From assembly GCF_030269905.1 (NCBI RefSeq), contig NZ_BSVC01000003.1, positions 310,001 through 374,000 on the forward strand: a stretch of DNA of 64,000 nucleotides, written 5' to 3'. Numbering within the stretch: the first letter of the stretch is position 1; every line of letters begins with the position of its first letter. The notes below the pieces were generated by a model. That model was not told the origin of the DNA. It saw nothing but the letters and a program-made list of their open reading frames with translations, and did no database searches. Below are positions 53,858 to 62,038 of this stretch, piece by piece. The position numbers and the translations under genes are program-made. The stretch comes from Pelosinus sp. IPA-1 (GTDB taxonomy: Bacteria > Bacillota > Negativicutes > DSM-13327).

Positions 53858-55474
53858 CTATAATTTGGAAAGCAGTAGTGCAAGACGCAGCTGTAAAGAA
53901 AAATCTGGATTGGAGAGAGGCGTATCCAATAAATCATTTAGTCTCGCTATCCGGTATTTTACAGTGTTGCGGTGGATATAGAGCACTCGGGCCGTTTCGG
54001 CAATATCGCCCTGACAATCCAAGTAGGTCTGAAGCGTCTGGCGGAGAATTACCTGAGCTTCCTGCTCTGGGTAAGCCAGAGATTTTAAAATGCAGGTGCA
54101 GAAATGGCGAGCATGTTCCTGGGGAACAAAGCGCAAAAGTTCCGAAACGCCTTGAGAATAATAGGTACGGAAAAAAGCTTTCCTGCCCTCCGCTCTGCAT
54201 TGGTAGTAAATTTCTTCTGCCTCAATGCGCGAGAATGGCAGAGAATGGAGAGAAGTAACCGGATTCCCTGCAGCACAGGAAATGGAAACAGAGAGAAATG
54301 CAGTCATTTGCTCTCTGATGAAAGCAAGGGCACTTTTCAGATTTTCCACAGGATTTTGCAAGAGTATCATTATTGTTTCGCTTTTCTGGCAGGAAAATAA
54401 AATGGCATTTTCCTCGAAAATTGTTACATGCCGCTCTAGCCAGTCATATACAAGGGAATAGAGATCTGACCGTACAGGATTGTTCTCCTCCAGTAAGTCA
54501 TCGATCCCCACAATCAGGAACCTGTAATAATCGGAGGAAACCAAACCAAGGTCGGCCCCCTGTTCCAGAAAAACTGTGGTGTCGGTATTGCTGGTGTTGT
54601 GGGTCAGCCGCCGTAAAAAATCCTCCCGTATTCTCCTGTGTAATTCTTTGAGTTTTTGATTTTTGTAAAGGGAAAAAGCGATGGCAGCGGCAGTCTGTTC
54701 AATTACAAGATAAGAGAAGGGATAAGGAATTTTTTCCTCTTCCAGCACAATAAGCAGATGGGGATGGACAGAAGCGGCCCAAACGGGAAACATCCATGCG
54801 GTAAACGGGCGGGAAGCCTGAATATACAGGGAGGAGGGAGTAGACTCGGCAGGAGAGCTTCTAAGTTTACCATTTCCTTTTATGGCGGCCATTGTCAGCT
54901 TCATCTCCATCGTTTTCGCGGCTCTAGGAAGAGAGGTTTCTATTATTTCCCCAAAAGGGTCGGTCAAAAACACCACCTGCCGGACTGTACGGCTCAGATG
55001 GGCAAGGAGAGCAGAAATAGGAGTGTCTTTTATCAGCATCTGGGAATACTCCCGCTGAATTTTCAGAGCATTTAGAAGCTGTTGATTTTCTACATTCCAG
55101 AGGTAGGAGAGGAGTTGATGGCAGGTTATTCCCAGCGTCCAGGAAGCAGGAATCTGAAGCAGGGGAAAATGAAGCTTTTCGGCGGTTTCGAGAATAGAGG
55201 GATCCAGTTTGTCGATAAACCGGCCCAGCTTCACGCAGATTCCAGCAATGGGGAGACAGTTTAATTCCTCAATCATCCGGCAGAAGCCGGCCGAATCCTT
55301 TTTAAAGGCCATGCCGGTTGTAATCAGCAGGGTATGGGGTTTGATAAAGGATGTAATGTCCGGCGTTTCTGATATATCGGCGCTGTCCACCTTGCGGGAC
55401 AAATCGGCGGCTTGGTTCAAAACGGTCATTTGAGAGAAGGGCGGGTTTTTTAAAAGTTCTGCAATAGAAATCAT
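53858..55474 (-). CDS. PucR-family transcriptional regulator (2 of 3)
   Basis: 538 residues with an N-terminal PucR domain (LLKNPPFSQMTVLNQAADLS and SFIKPHTLLITTGMAFKKDS), a middle GAF-like part, and a C-terminal helix-turn-helix (DIAETARVLYIHRNTVKYRIARL) ending in FSLQLRLALLLSKL. Its ATG overlaps the stop of the esterase gene upstream (ATGA), so it is the third gene of a - strand operon PucR3-esterase-PucR2. By eye it is clearly richer in G+C than the other two genes of that operon, suggesting a separate origin. It converges on allD. Confidence 0.91.
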   Translation of the reverse strand: MISIAELLKNPPFSQMTVLNQAADLSRKVDSADISETPDITSFIKPHTLLITTGMAFKKDSAGFCRMIEELNCLPIAGICVKLGRFIDKLDPSILETAEKLHFPLLQIPASWTLGITCHQLLSYLWNVENQQLLNALKIQREYSQMLIKDTPISALLAHLSRTVRQVVFLTDPFGEIIETSLPRAAKTMEMKLTMAAIKGNGKLRSSPAESTPSSLYIQASRPFTAWMFPVWAASVHPHLLIVLEEEKIPYPFSYLVIEQTAAAIAFSLYKNQKLKELHRRIREDFLRRLTHNTSNTDTTVFLEQGADLGLVSSDYYRFLIVGIDDLLEENNPVRSDLYSLVYDWLERHVTIFEENAILFSCQKSETIMILLQNPVENLKSALAFIREQMTAFLSVSISCAAGNPVTSLHSLPFSRIEAEEIYYQCRAEGRKAFFRTYYSQGVSELLRFVPQEHARHFCTCILKSLAYPEQEAQVILRQTLQTYLDCQGDIAETARVLYIHRNTVKYRIARLNDLLDTPLSNPDFSLQLRLALLLSKL

Positions 55475-56331
55475 ATTTTATCTTCCAGCCATTTTATTAT
55501 TTCTTCATATGTCAATCTTCCTGACTCATCGTTTACATCTCTATCGAAGTCGTGGGCTTCTCTGTAGATTGTTATAAGGTGTGAGTTTGGTATTAGCTTA
55601 CGTAGTGTCTTTGTCATTCTATATGGCACATCTGGGTCTAGGGTTGCCGCTACCAATATTGTCGGCGGGAAAGCTTTAAGTTTTTCGTCATCTAATGAGT
55701 ATTTTGTTGGATCTTCTTTTCCACAGAGGTGCTTTATCCACGTTCCTTCCTGTCTTGCCTTTATATAGAGGGAAAATCTCAAATTCATTGGGCCATATGT
55801 CACCGGGCTATCCGAGATAATTTTTTCTATGCTTTCATCCGGTACGCTGGCTAACTTGTTATAATATTTATTTGGTGTGTTAAATTGAACTTCGTCAAGC
55901 CTCGCATATCCATACAGGCTTATGATTGCCATTGGCATTAAGGCTTGATTTTTAATTAACATATCACACATCATAAAAGAGAGATAGGCTCCTGCCGACC
56001 TCCCAAATAGCACATATTTATTATTTTTTAATTTAAATACCTTGTCCAGATTTTTCAAATAGAAGAAAAGCATTTCGAAGGCTGATTTTAAAATCATGTC
56101 CAGTTTTGATTCCGGTGCTAATGGATAATCTAGCGCCAAAAAATCATACCCTGCGTTTAAAAAATTATTTATATAAATTTCCGGCAGGTCGTCTCTCACT
56201 CCATAAAGCAGTCCGCCGCCATGAAAATATAGTATCGTTATGTTTTTTCTATTATTTTTTGCCCTATGCAAATTCACATTCAATTTGATATTTTCTTCTG
56301 TCACAAAGCTGAAAATTTCCGGTTTATTCAT
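55471..56331 (-). CDS. Alpha/beta hydrolase, hormone-sensitive-lipase-like esterase
   Basis: A protein of about 286 residues with the catalytic features of the HSL-type esterase/lipase group: oxyanion motif YFHGGGLLYG (about 37-46), nucleophile elbow FGRSAGAYLS (Ser near 116), acid in TLDPDVPY (near 234) and His in EAHDFDRDV (near 263). The start is set at ATG 56331, since GGGGG lies seven bases upstream; a longer frame to 56349 lies inside the upstream gene. It overlaps PucR3 by eight bases and PucR2 by four. In this context it might cleave an ester or ureide-related acyl compound, but the substrate is unknown. No purine pathway enzyme of this fold is standard, which makes it notable. Confidence 0.85.
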   Translation of the reverse strand: MNKPEIFSFVTEENIKLNVNLHRAKNNRKNITILYFHGGGLLYGVRDDLPEIYINNFLNAGYDFLALDYPLAPESKLDMILKSAFEMLFFYLKNLDKVFKLKNNKYVLFGRSAGAYLSFMMCDMLIKNQALMPMAIISLYGYARLDEVQFNTPNKYYNKLASVPDESIEKIISDSPVTYGPMNLRFSLYIKARQEGTWIKHLCGKEDPTKYSLDDEKLKAFPPTILVAATLDPDVPYRMTKTLRKLIPNSHLITIYREAHDFDRDVNDESGRLTYEEIIKWLEDKI

Positions 56332-57952
56332 TAATTTTCCCCCCGTCAATCAGTTTAAACAGCCTTGAGGCTATTTGAATTTGAAGTAGTTCCTCCGGGT
56401 TCATAAAATCTATGTCCAGCAGATTTTTTATCTTGTCAATTCTATACCTCACAGTCTTTGGGTGAAGAAACAGCTTTTCAGAGGTGAGGATATAGTTTTG
56501 ATTTGTGTCTAGAAAGGTTTTTAGAGTCTCGAATAGTAGGGGATACTTGTGTCTGAAATTAGCTATTCTGGGAGATATGAACTTTCTAAGATCGTCCAGA
56601 CTGTTTGAATCTAAGAATAGTTTGTAAATTCCTAGCTCCTCATAGGGCAATATTTTATTCGAATTGTAGAATAACATTAGTACTTTTAGCGTGTCCAAAA
56701 CTTCTCTGTTTGCTTTTGGAATGTCCAATTTTTCTACTTTTGAGCTGATACTTACATAGTAATAGAACTCTTTAAACAGGCCATTTTCAACCAGAGAATT
56801 CATTATTTTTTCAATAGAGTCTGCATTAAGGCTATTTTGATTATCGCTAAAATTAAGTATAAACACCACTATATCCAATTTTTCCAGGAAAATTATATCT
56901 TTGAAACTGGATTTAAATTTGATTCTAATCTGCCTTAGAGTTTGGGGCATGAGATTTTTGCCCACATTTCTTTTTTCGTCTCGTTGATACAGCTTTATGA
57001 GAATCACTTGGTAGTGCTTATGTCTATTTATATTAAGGGATTCCAATACCTCATCTATGTCTTTTTCCGCGTAGAGTCTATCATTTAATAGGTCGCCTAT
57101 GATGTTATTTTTTTGTTGAAATAGATTTTGCGAGATTATATAGTTTTTTAATAGTTCCATCTGTAAAAATTTTACTGCGTTTTCTATTACCATAAAATCT
57201 TCTGAACTAATTTTATCCGGCAGTTCGTGGATAACTAGTTCGTAGTCATCATATACGAGATGGGGTATACGGACTCTAATCTGTTCGCCGGCTATCTTTG
57301 GATTAGTGCCATTATAGACTACTTTTTTACGCTCATACTTGAAATGCACGTACTTCTCAGTTGAAACTTCACTTGTATCTATTACTGTCACGTCGCAAAG
57401 TTCAGGGTTTGTGCTGATTTCAGTTCCCTTTGCAGAATTAATAAGGCTTACATCACGCAGTATCATTTTTTTAAATTCACATAGTATCTTGTTCATTGAC
57501 GGCATTTTCATCGCAAGGCTGGTTAGCTCGCTATGTACTTCGTAATACTTATTCAAGAGGTTCATATTTTTATTTATTATTGGCCCTAATATCTCGAGAA
57601 TGATAGATTCATATTTTACATCCTTACTAATCTGGATTAACGGGATTAAATAGTTGTCGCAAAGCTCGATTATTTTAGTTGGTATCTGGGTAACCAGTCT
57701 ATCGATCTTAATTATAACCGCACTAATGCCTATGTTATGGAGTTTTTCAAAAAATACGTCCAATTCACTATCGCTCAAATTTTGCAGAGCAAAAAAACTG
57801 GTAAGGATAACCTCTCCAGAACGCCCCCAATTTGCTATGTCAGTTGCCTCAAGTACGTTGACACCATGTATTTCATTTAAGATTCCATTTTTGCCGGCTA
57901 TTAATTTTGTCCCATAAAGGGATGGCATTTTTAGTATGTCTTTGATGTTCAA
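56324..57952 (-). CDS. PucR-family transcriptional regulator (3 of 3)
   Basis: 542 residues with an N-terminal PucR domain (KLIAGKNGILNEIHGVNVLEA, then GEVILTSFFALQNLSDSELD), a long AT-rich middle part, and a C-terminal helix-turn-helix (LTSEKLFLHPKTVRYRIDKI, with a Pro where the other two have Asn). It is the first gene of the - strand operon with the esterase and PucR2. It is divergent from the fused allF-allG gene with about 130 bases between, so it is the best candidate regulator of that operon. By eye its DNA is AT-rich, like the fused gene. Confidence 0.91.
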   Translation of the reverse strand: MNIKDILKMPSLYGTKLIAGKNGILNEIHGVNVLEATDIANWGRSGEVILTSFFALQNLSDSELDVFFEKLHNIGISAVIIKIDRLVTQIPTKIIELCDNYLIPLIQISKDVKYESIILEILGPIINKNMNLLNKYYEVHSELTSLAMKMPSMNKILCEFKKMILRDVSLINSAKGTEISTNPELCDVTVIDTSEVSTEKYVHFKYERKKVVYNGTNPKIAGEQIRVRIPHLVYDDYELVIHELPDKISSEDFMVIENAVKFLQMELLKNYIISQNLFQQKNNIIGDLLNDRLYAEKDIDEVLESLNINRHKHYQVILIKLYQRDEKRNVGKNLMPQTLRQIRIKFKSSFKDIIFLEKLDIVVFILNFSDNQNSLNADSIEKIMNSLVENGLFKEFYYYVSISSKVEKLDIPKANREVLDTLKVLMLFYNSNKILPYEELGIYKLFLDSNSLDDLRKFISPRIANFRHKYPLLFETLKTFLDTNQNYILTSEKLFLHPKTVRYRIDKIKNLLDIDFMNPEELLQIQIASRLFKLIDGGKINE

Positions 57953-58031
57953 ATTACTACTCCTTTATCCTTTAAGTATAAAAAAAACATGATTTTTATG
58001 ATTTTATGCCAATGATAATGCAAAAAAATAG

Positions 58032-58040
58032 TGATATAAT
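58032..58040 (+). promoter_or_regulatory. Extended -10 promoter of the allFG-allH operon
   Basis: TGATATAAT is a TGn extended -10 box with a perfect TATAAT (58035-58040), about 50 bases before the gene. No good -35 is present at 17 bases, which fits an activator-dependent or extended -10 promoter. Confidence 0.5.
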
Positions 58041-58083
58041 GGCGATAATTGATTTAACGAAATATTAACACAATAAAGGAGAT

Positions 58084-61000
58084 TTGGAAATGCTATATAC
58101 GGTAATTAAGAAAAATAGTTATCAAGATTCGATCAATCTTATGTTGCTCACTAATTCAATTAATACTCTTGCTGGTATAACAAAGTGCTCAATAATGATG
58201 GGTACTGATGCAAATAAGGACATCCTTAAAAATAGTGGACTTCTTACAGCAGAAGCTGAAAGTGCAGCTCCAAGTGATATGATTATTGTAGTCGAGACAG
58301 CGGATGAAAAGATTGTTGAAAATGTTCTTAGTGAAACGGATAAGTTCTTAAATGACCTGGCTGTTAAAAGAAAGAATAATAACGCCCTAAGCGTAACCAG
58401 TATAGAGGCTGCATTAGAAGAGATGCCTGATGCGAATTTAGCATTGTTTTCAATACCGGGAGAATACGCAGCCGACGAGATAGAAAAAGCTCTTGATCAA
58501 GGACTGCATGTATTTTCCTTCACCGATAATATCTCATTAGAAGATGAAGTGAGACTTAAGCAGAAAGCGCATGAAAAGGGACTATTATTGATGGGGCCTG
58601 ACTGTGGAACGGGAATTATTTCCAGCATCCCCATAGCGTTTACAAACGTTGTAAGACCTGGCAACATCGGTATCGTTGGAGCTTCTGGAACGGGCATACA
58701 AGAAGTTACGACCATTATCGACAGGCTAGGTGGTGGCGTTGTACATGCAATCGGAACAGGCGGACGTGATTTGAGCGAAGAAGTCAATGCGGTAACCGTT
58801 CGTGATGCGATATTGGGACTTGAATATCACGACCCTACTGATGTAATTGTAGTCATTTCCAAACCACCGGCCAAAAAAGTCAGGGATGAAATTGTAGAGC
58901 TGCTGCATAGTGTTACAAAACCTGTAGTTGCCATATTCCTGGGTGAAAAGCCGGATCATCATGAGGGTAATGTATATTTGGCACATACTCTCGAAGAAAC
59001 GGCAATGATTGCCCTAGACCTTGCAAACAACAGACCTGTTAAACCTAATTATATGGAAGAAATTAAATATGAGGTAAAGGCTCCACTGGCATCAGATATG
59101 ACAGTAAAGGGACTATACTCAGGCGGTACACTCGCTGCTGAAGCCGGAATGCTGATCACTGAGGCCCTAGGGCTTGGAAAACTGACCAAAAAAGAAGGTT
59201 ATATTCTTAATGCCAATGGATACGAAGTTATGGATCTGGGCGATGATATTTACACACAAGGAAAACCACATCCAATGATCGATCCAGAAATTAGAATCAA
59301 CAAGATAAACGAATATGCGCAGGACAAGAACACAGGAGTAATACTTCTTGACTGCGTACTTGGATATGGCTCACATTCAGATATGGCAAAAGCATTATCT
59401 GGTGCCATCAAGGATGCAATACAAACAGCAAAGGAAAATGGACGGGAACTGTATTTCGTAGCAACGGTTTGTGGAACAGAGTACGATCCGCAAAGCTACC
59501 AGGCATCAATAAAAACTCTGAAAGAATGCGGTGTCTTGGTAGAAGAAAGTAACGCAAAAGCAATAAGACTTGCGCTTAAATTAAAAGGAATAGACTTTAA
59601 AGAAGCTGATAAATACGTAGTAGAAAGAAAGGCTGAAAAGAAAGCACTGCCAACAATCAGCGATAGTGTGATGGACCTGTTAAACTCCAAACCGCGTATT
59701 GTAAATATTGGCCTTACAAGCTTTACAGAATCAATTCTGGCGTATGGCGGAAGTACAGTACAATGTGATTGGCAACCAGCAGCAGGCGGCAATAAAAAAC
59801 TGATAAAGATATTAAATCAACTTTCAAAAATGGAAGAGATAGAAAAAGGCAACAGTGAAGTCATTGACAAAATGAAAAGCTCCCAGCCTTTCTTGATTGA
59901 CGTAGTACCGGCAAAATCAGTAATAGAAATCTTAAATGATAGAGTATTACTACACGCAGGCCCACCCATTCAATACCCTAATATGACGGGACCAATGAAA
60001 GGTGCCTGTATTGGGGCGATATTATTCGAAGGTTGGGCAGAGGATGAAAAGAGCGCAAAGGAATTACTGGAAAGTGGAGGGGTGAAATTCATACCCTGCC
60101 ATCATGTAAATGCAGTAGGTCCTATGGGAGGAATTACGTCAGGCAACATGCCAGTGCTAGTTGTAGAAAATAAGTTGGATGGATCCATTGGATATTGCAT
60201 CATGAATGAAGGCATCGGAAAAGTGCTTCGATTCGGAGCTTTTTCGGAAGAAGTTGTAAATAGATTAAGATGGATGAGAGATTCTTTAGGACCGGTATTA
60301 TCAAAAGCGCTACAGAGAAAAGAAGGCGGTTTGAACCTAAATGTACTCATTGCGAAGGCCATTACCATGGGGGATGAATTCCACCAAAGAAATATAGCTG
60401 CTACACTGAACTTTTTGAAAGAAATTACACCACTGATCACGGAACTTGACATTGACCAAAAAGAAAAGTATGACGTAATAAAATTCCTAGCAGATACCGA
60501 TCAATTTTTCTTAAACATCATGATGGCAGCCAGTAAATCCATCGTGGATTGTGCAAGAAAAGTTACAAGGGGTACGGTAGTTACAACAATGGCTAGGAAT
60601 GGAGAGAATTTTGGCGTACGAATCAGCGGAATGGGCGATGAATGGTTTACAGCACCAGTTAATACTCCAAATGGGCTCTATTTCACAGGATATTCAGAAG
60701 GTGACGCAAATCCGGATATCGGCGACAGTGCCATCACAGAGACGGTGGGAGTCGGAGGCATGGCAATGGTAGCAGCTCCCGGAGTTACAAGATTTATCGG
60801 TGCGGGTGGATTCCATGACGCATTAAAAATCTCAAATGAAATGGATAAAATCTGTATTTCCAATAATTCAAACTGGAGTATTCCAACTTGGGATTTCAAG
60901 GGAGCGTGCCTCGGGATCGACGCTAGAAAAGTAGTGGCAACTGGCATTACGCCTCTGATCAATACGGGCATAGCGCATAAAAACATGGGAGTAGGTCAGA

Positions 61001-61089
61001 TCGGAGCTGGAACAGTGCGTGCACCGCTGGCTTGCTTTGAAAAAGCAATTATTGCATATGCGAAAAAATTGGGGATAGACGTTGAGTAG
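58084..61089 (+). CDS. Fused AllF-AllG protein, oxamate carbamoyltransferase (FdrA plus DUF1116)
   Basis: In E. coli the proteins AllF (FdrA), AllG (YlbE) and AllH (YlbF) form oxamate carbamoyltransferase, which splits oxalurate into oxamate and carbamoyl phosphate. Here AllF and AllG are one 1001-residue chain. Residues 1 to about 519 are FdrA-like, with a succinyl-CoA-synthetase-type nucleotide or CoA fold: LLMGPDCGTGIISSIPIAF, GIVGASGTGIQEV, GTGGRDLSEEV, LYSGGTLAAEAG. From about 540 on it is DUF1116, with TSFTESILAYGG, PMKGACIGAILFEGWAED, VGPMGGITSGNMPV and GMGDEWFTAPVNTPNGLYF. The length equals the sum of the separate E. coli proteins (about 555 and 420). The ATG follows AAAGGAG. The last codons overlap allH by eight bases. 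Confidence 0.93.
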   Translation: MEMLYTVIKKNSYQDSINLMLLTNSINTLAGITKCSIMMGTDANKDILKNSGLLTAEAESAAPSDMIIVVETADEKIVENVLSETDKFLNDLAVKRKNNNALSVTSIEAALEEMPDANLALFSIPGEYAADEIEKALDQGLHVFSFTDNISLEDEVRLKQKAHEKGLLLMGPDCGTGIISSIPIAFTNVVRPGNIGIVGASGTGIQEVTTIIDRLGGGVVHAIGTGGRDLSEEVNAVTVRDAILGLEYHDPTDVIVVISKPPAKKVRDEIVELLHSVTKPVVAIFLGEKPDHHEGNVYLAHTLEETAMIALDLANNRPVKPNYMEEIKYEVKAPLASDMTVKGLYSGGTLAAEAGMLITEALGLGKLTKKEGYILNANGYEVMDLGDDIYTQGKPHPMIDPEIRINKINEYAQDKNTGVILLDCVLGYGSHSDMAKALSGAIKDAIQTAKENGRELYFVATVCGTEYDPQSYQASIKTLKECGVLVEESNAKAIRLALKLKGIDFKEADKYVVERKAEKKALPTISDSVMDLLNSKPRIVNIGLTSFTESILAYGGSTVQCDWQPAAGGNKKLIKILNQLSKMEEIEKGNSEVIDKMKSSQPFLIDVVPAKSVIEILNDRVLLHAGPPIQYPNMTGPMKGACIGAILFEGWAEDEKSAKELLESGGVKFIPCHHVNAVGPMGGITSGNMPVLVVENKLDGSIGYCIMNEGIGKVLRFGAFSEEVVNRLRWMRDSLGPVLSKALQRKEGGLNLNVLIAKAITMGDEFHQRNIAATLNFLKEITPLITELDIDQKEKYDVIKFLADTDQFFLNIMMAASKSIVDCARKVTRGTVVTTMARNGENFGVRISGMGDEWFTAPVNTPNGLYFTGYSEGDANPDIGDSAITETVGVGGMAMVAAPGVTRFIGAGGFHDALKISNEMDKICISNNSNWSIPTWDFKGACLGIDARKVVATGITPLINTGIAHKNMGVGQIGAGTVRAPLACFEKAIIAYAKKLGIDVE

Positions 61090-61966
61090 TAATGAACTCA
61101 AACATAATAGAGAGGTAAAGAGCAATTTATTGCCTCTCTATCTTAAAAACCATCGCGTCGGTAAAGTGCACAGCAAATTTAATAACGGGCTCAATGTACA
61201 ATTTGATGATGCTTTAATTTATGTTGGTGGTGGCGGGAGTCCCCTTTCTGCGTTCGGACTGAATATAGAAGAAGAGAAGCTAAACGCGATACTTACTTCT
61301 GTAAGAATCGATGATATGGTTGTAAACAAAGATGATAAGTTAATTTTTTATAGTGTGGATGGAACAATAAATATTTATTATAAAGAGATAGAAAAGGTAG
61401 ATTTAACGCTTCCAAAAATCAAATGCAACATTAATGAGATACCTAATACTGGACTATATAACTATTTAAAAAACATTGAATTTGAAAAATGTATAGGAAT
61501 CAATTTAGATGAAGAAACAAGTAAACATGTAGATTTATTATTGAATTCCGATAAAGCAGATTGGAATATCAATGTTATGATTATAAGATTTTTCGTGGGC
61601 AGAGGTAAAGGATTGACACCTAGCGGCGATGACATTCTCATAGGATTTACGCTGGCGCTTATGATGTTTGGCAAATTCAATAGTTGGCGGAACGCTCTTG
61701 AAGCGGAGGTCACCAGAGATAGAACGACCATGATCAGTGTGGCATATCTTAGTGCTTTATTAGTAGGGTATGCAAGCGAGTCTTTTATACGGCTTGTAAA
61801 GCTGATAGACGATGTAGAGATGGAGAAAATAGAAAAAACCATAAAAGAAGTACAGTCATTTGGTCATACTTCAGGAAATGATACATTGTTTGGATTGTTA
61901 TTAGGGTTAAAATTTTTACGTAATCAGAAAGTATACACTTTCTCGATTCCAAGTAAGAACGACTAA
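61082..61966 (+). CDS. allH: AllH, oxamate carbamoyltransferase subunit (DUF2877)
   Basis: The third component of oxamate carbamoyltransferase. Of 294 residues, the family block GRGKGLTPSGDDILIGFTLAL lies near residue 180, and FGHTSGNDTLFGLLLGLKF near the C-terminus marks the natural end of DUF2877 proteins. The start is TTG 61082, inside the end of the fused allFG gene, with GGGGATAG upstream. The final 15 or so residues (NQKVYTFSIPSKND and neighbours) are encoded by repeat copy C, and the TAA at 61964 is part of the repeat's conserved CGACTAAGG. So the insertion changed the C-terminus. A working protein is still likely, since the conserved core is complete. Confidence 0.9.
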   Translation: MSSNELKHNREVKSNLLPLYLKNHRVGKVHSKFNNGLNVQFDDALIYVGGGGSPLSAFGLNIEEEKLNAILTSVRIDDMVVNKDDKLIFYSVDGTINIYYKEIEKVDLTLPKIKCNINEIPNTGLYNYLKNIEFEKCIGINLDEETSKHVDLLLNSDKADWNINVMIIRFFVGRGKGLTPSGDDILIGFTLALMMFGKFNSWRNALEAEVTRDRTTMISVAYLSALLVGYASESFIRLVKLIDDVEMEKIEKTIKEVQSFGHTSGNDTLFGLLLGLKFLRNQKVYTFSIPSKND

Positions 61967-62014
61967 GGCTTCTACCTTCGTCTGCGGACTTGGTCGAAAC
62001 CAAGTCTTTTCTTA
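61918..62014. repeat. Dispersed two-hairpin repeat, copy C
   Basis: A 97-bp unit, about a dozen changes from copy A. Hairpin two reads GACTTGGT-cgaa-ACCAAGTC: relative to GGC..GCC in A and B, both stem bases changed together. It follows a TTTTT run, supplies the allH tail and stop, and ends just before the allC ribosome site. Confidence 0.88.
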
Positions 62015-62038
62015 ACAAATCAATGGGAGGGATAATAT

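Noticed and set aside
54104-55075. Several + strand frames of 60-140 codons opposite PucR2
   Set aside because: They arise from the G+C-rich complement of a clear PucR gene and lack starts with ribosome sites and family features.
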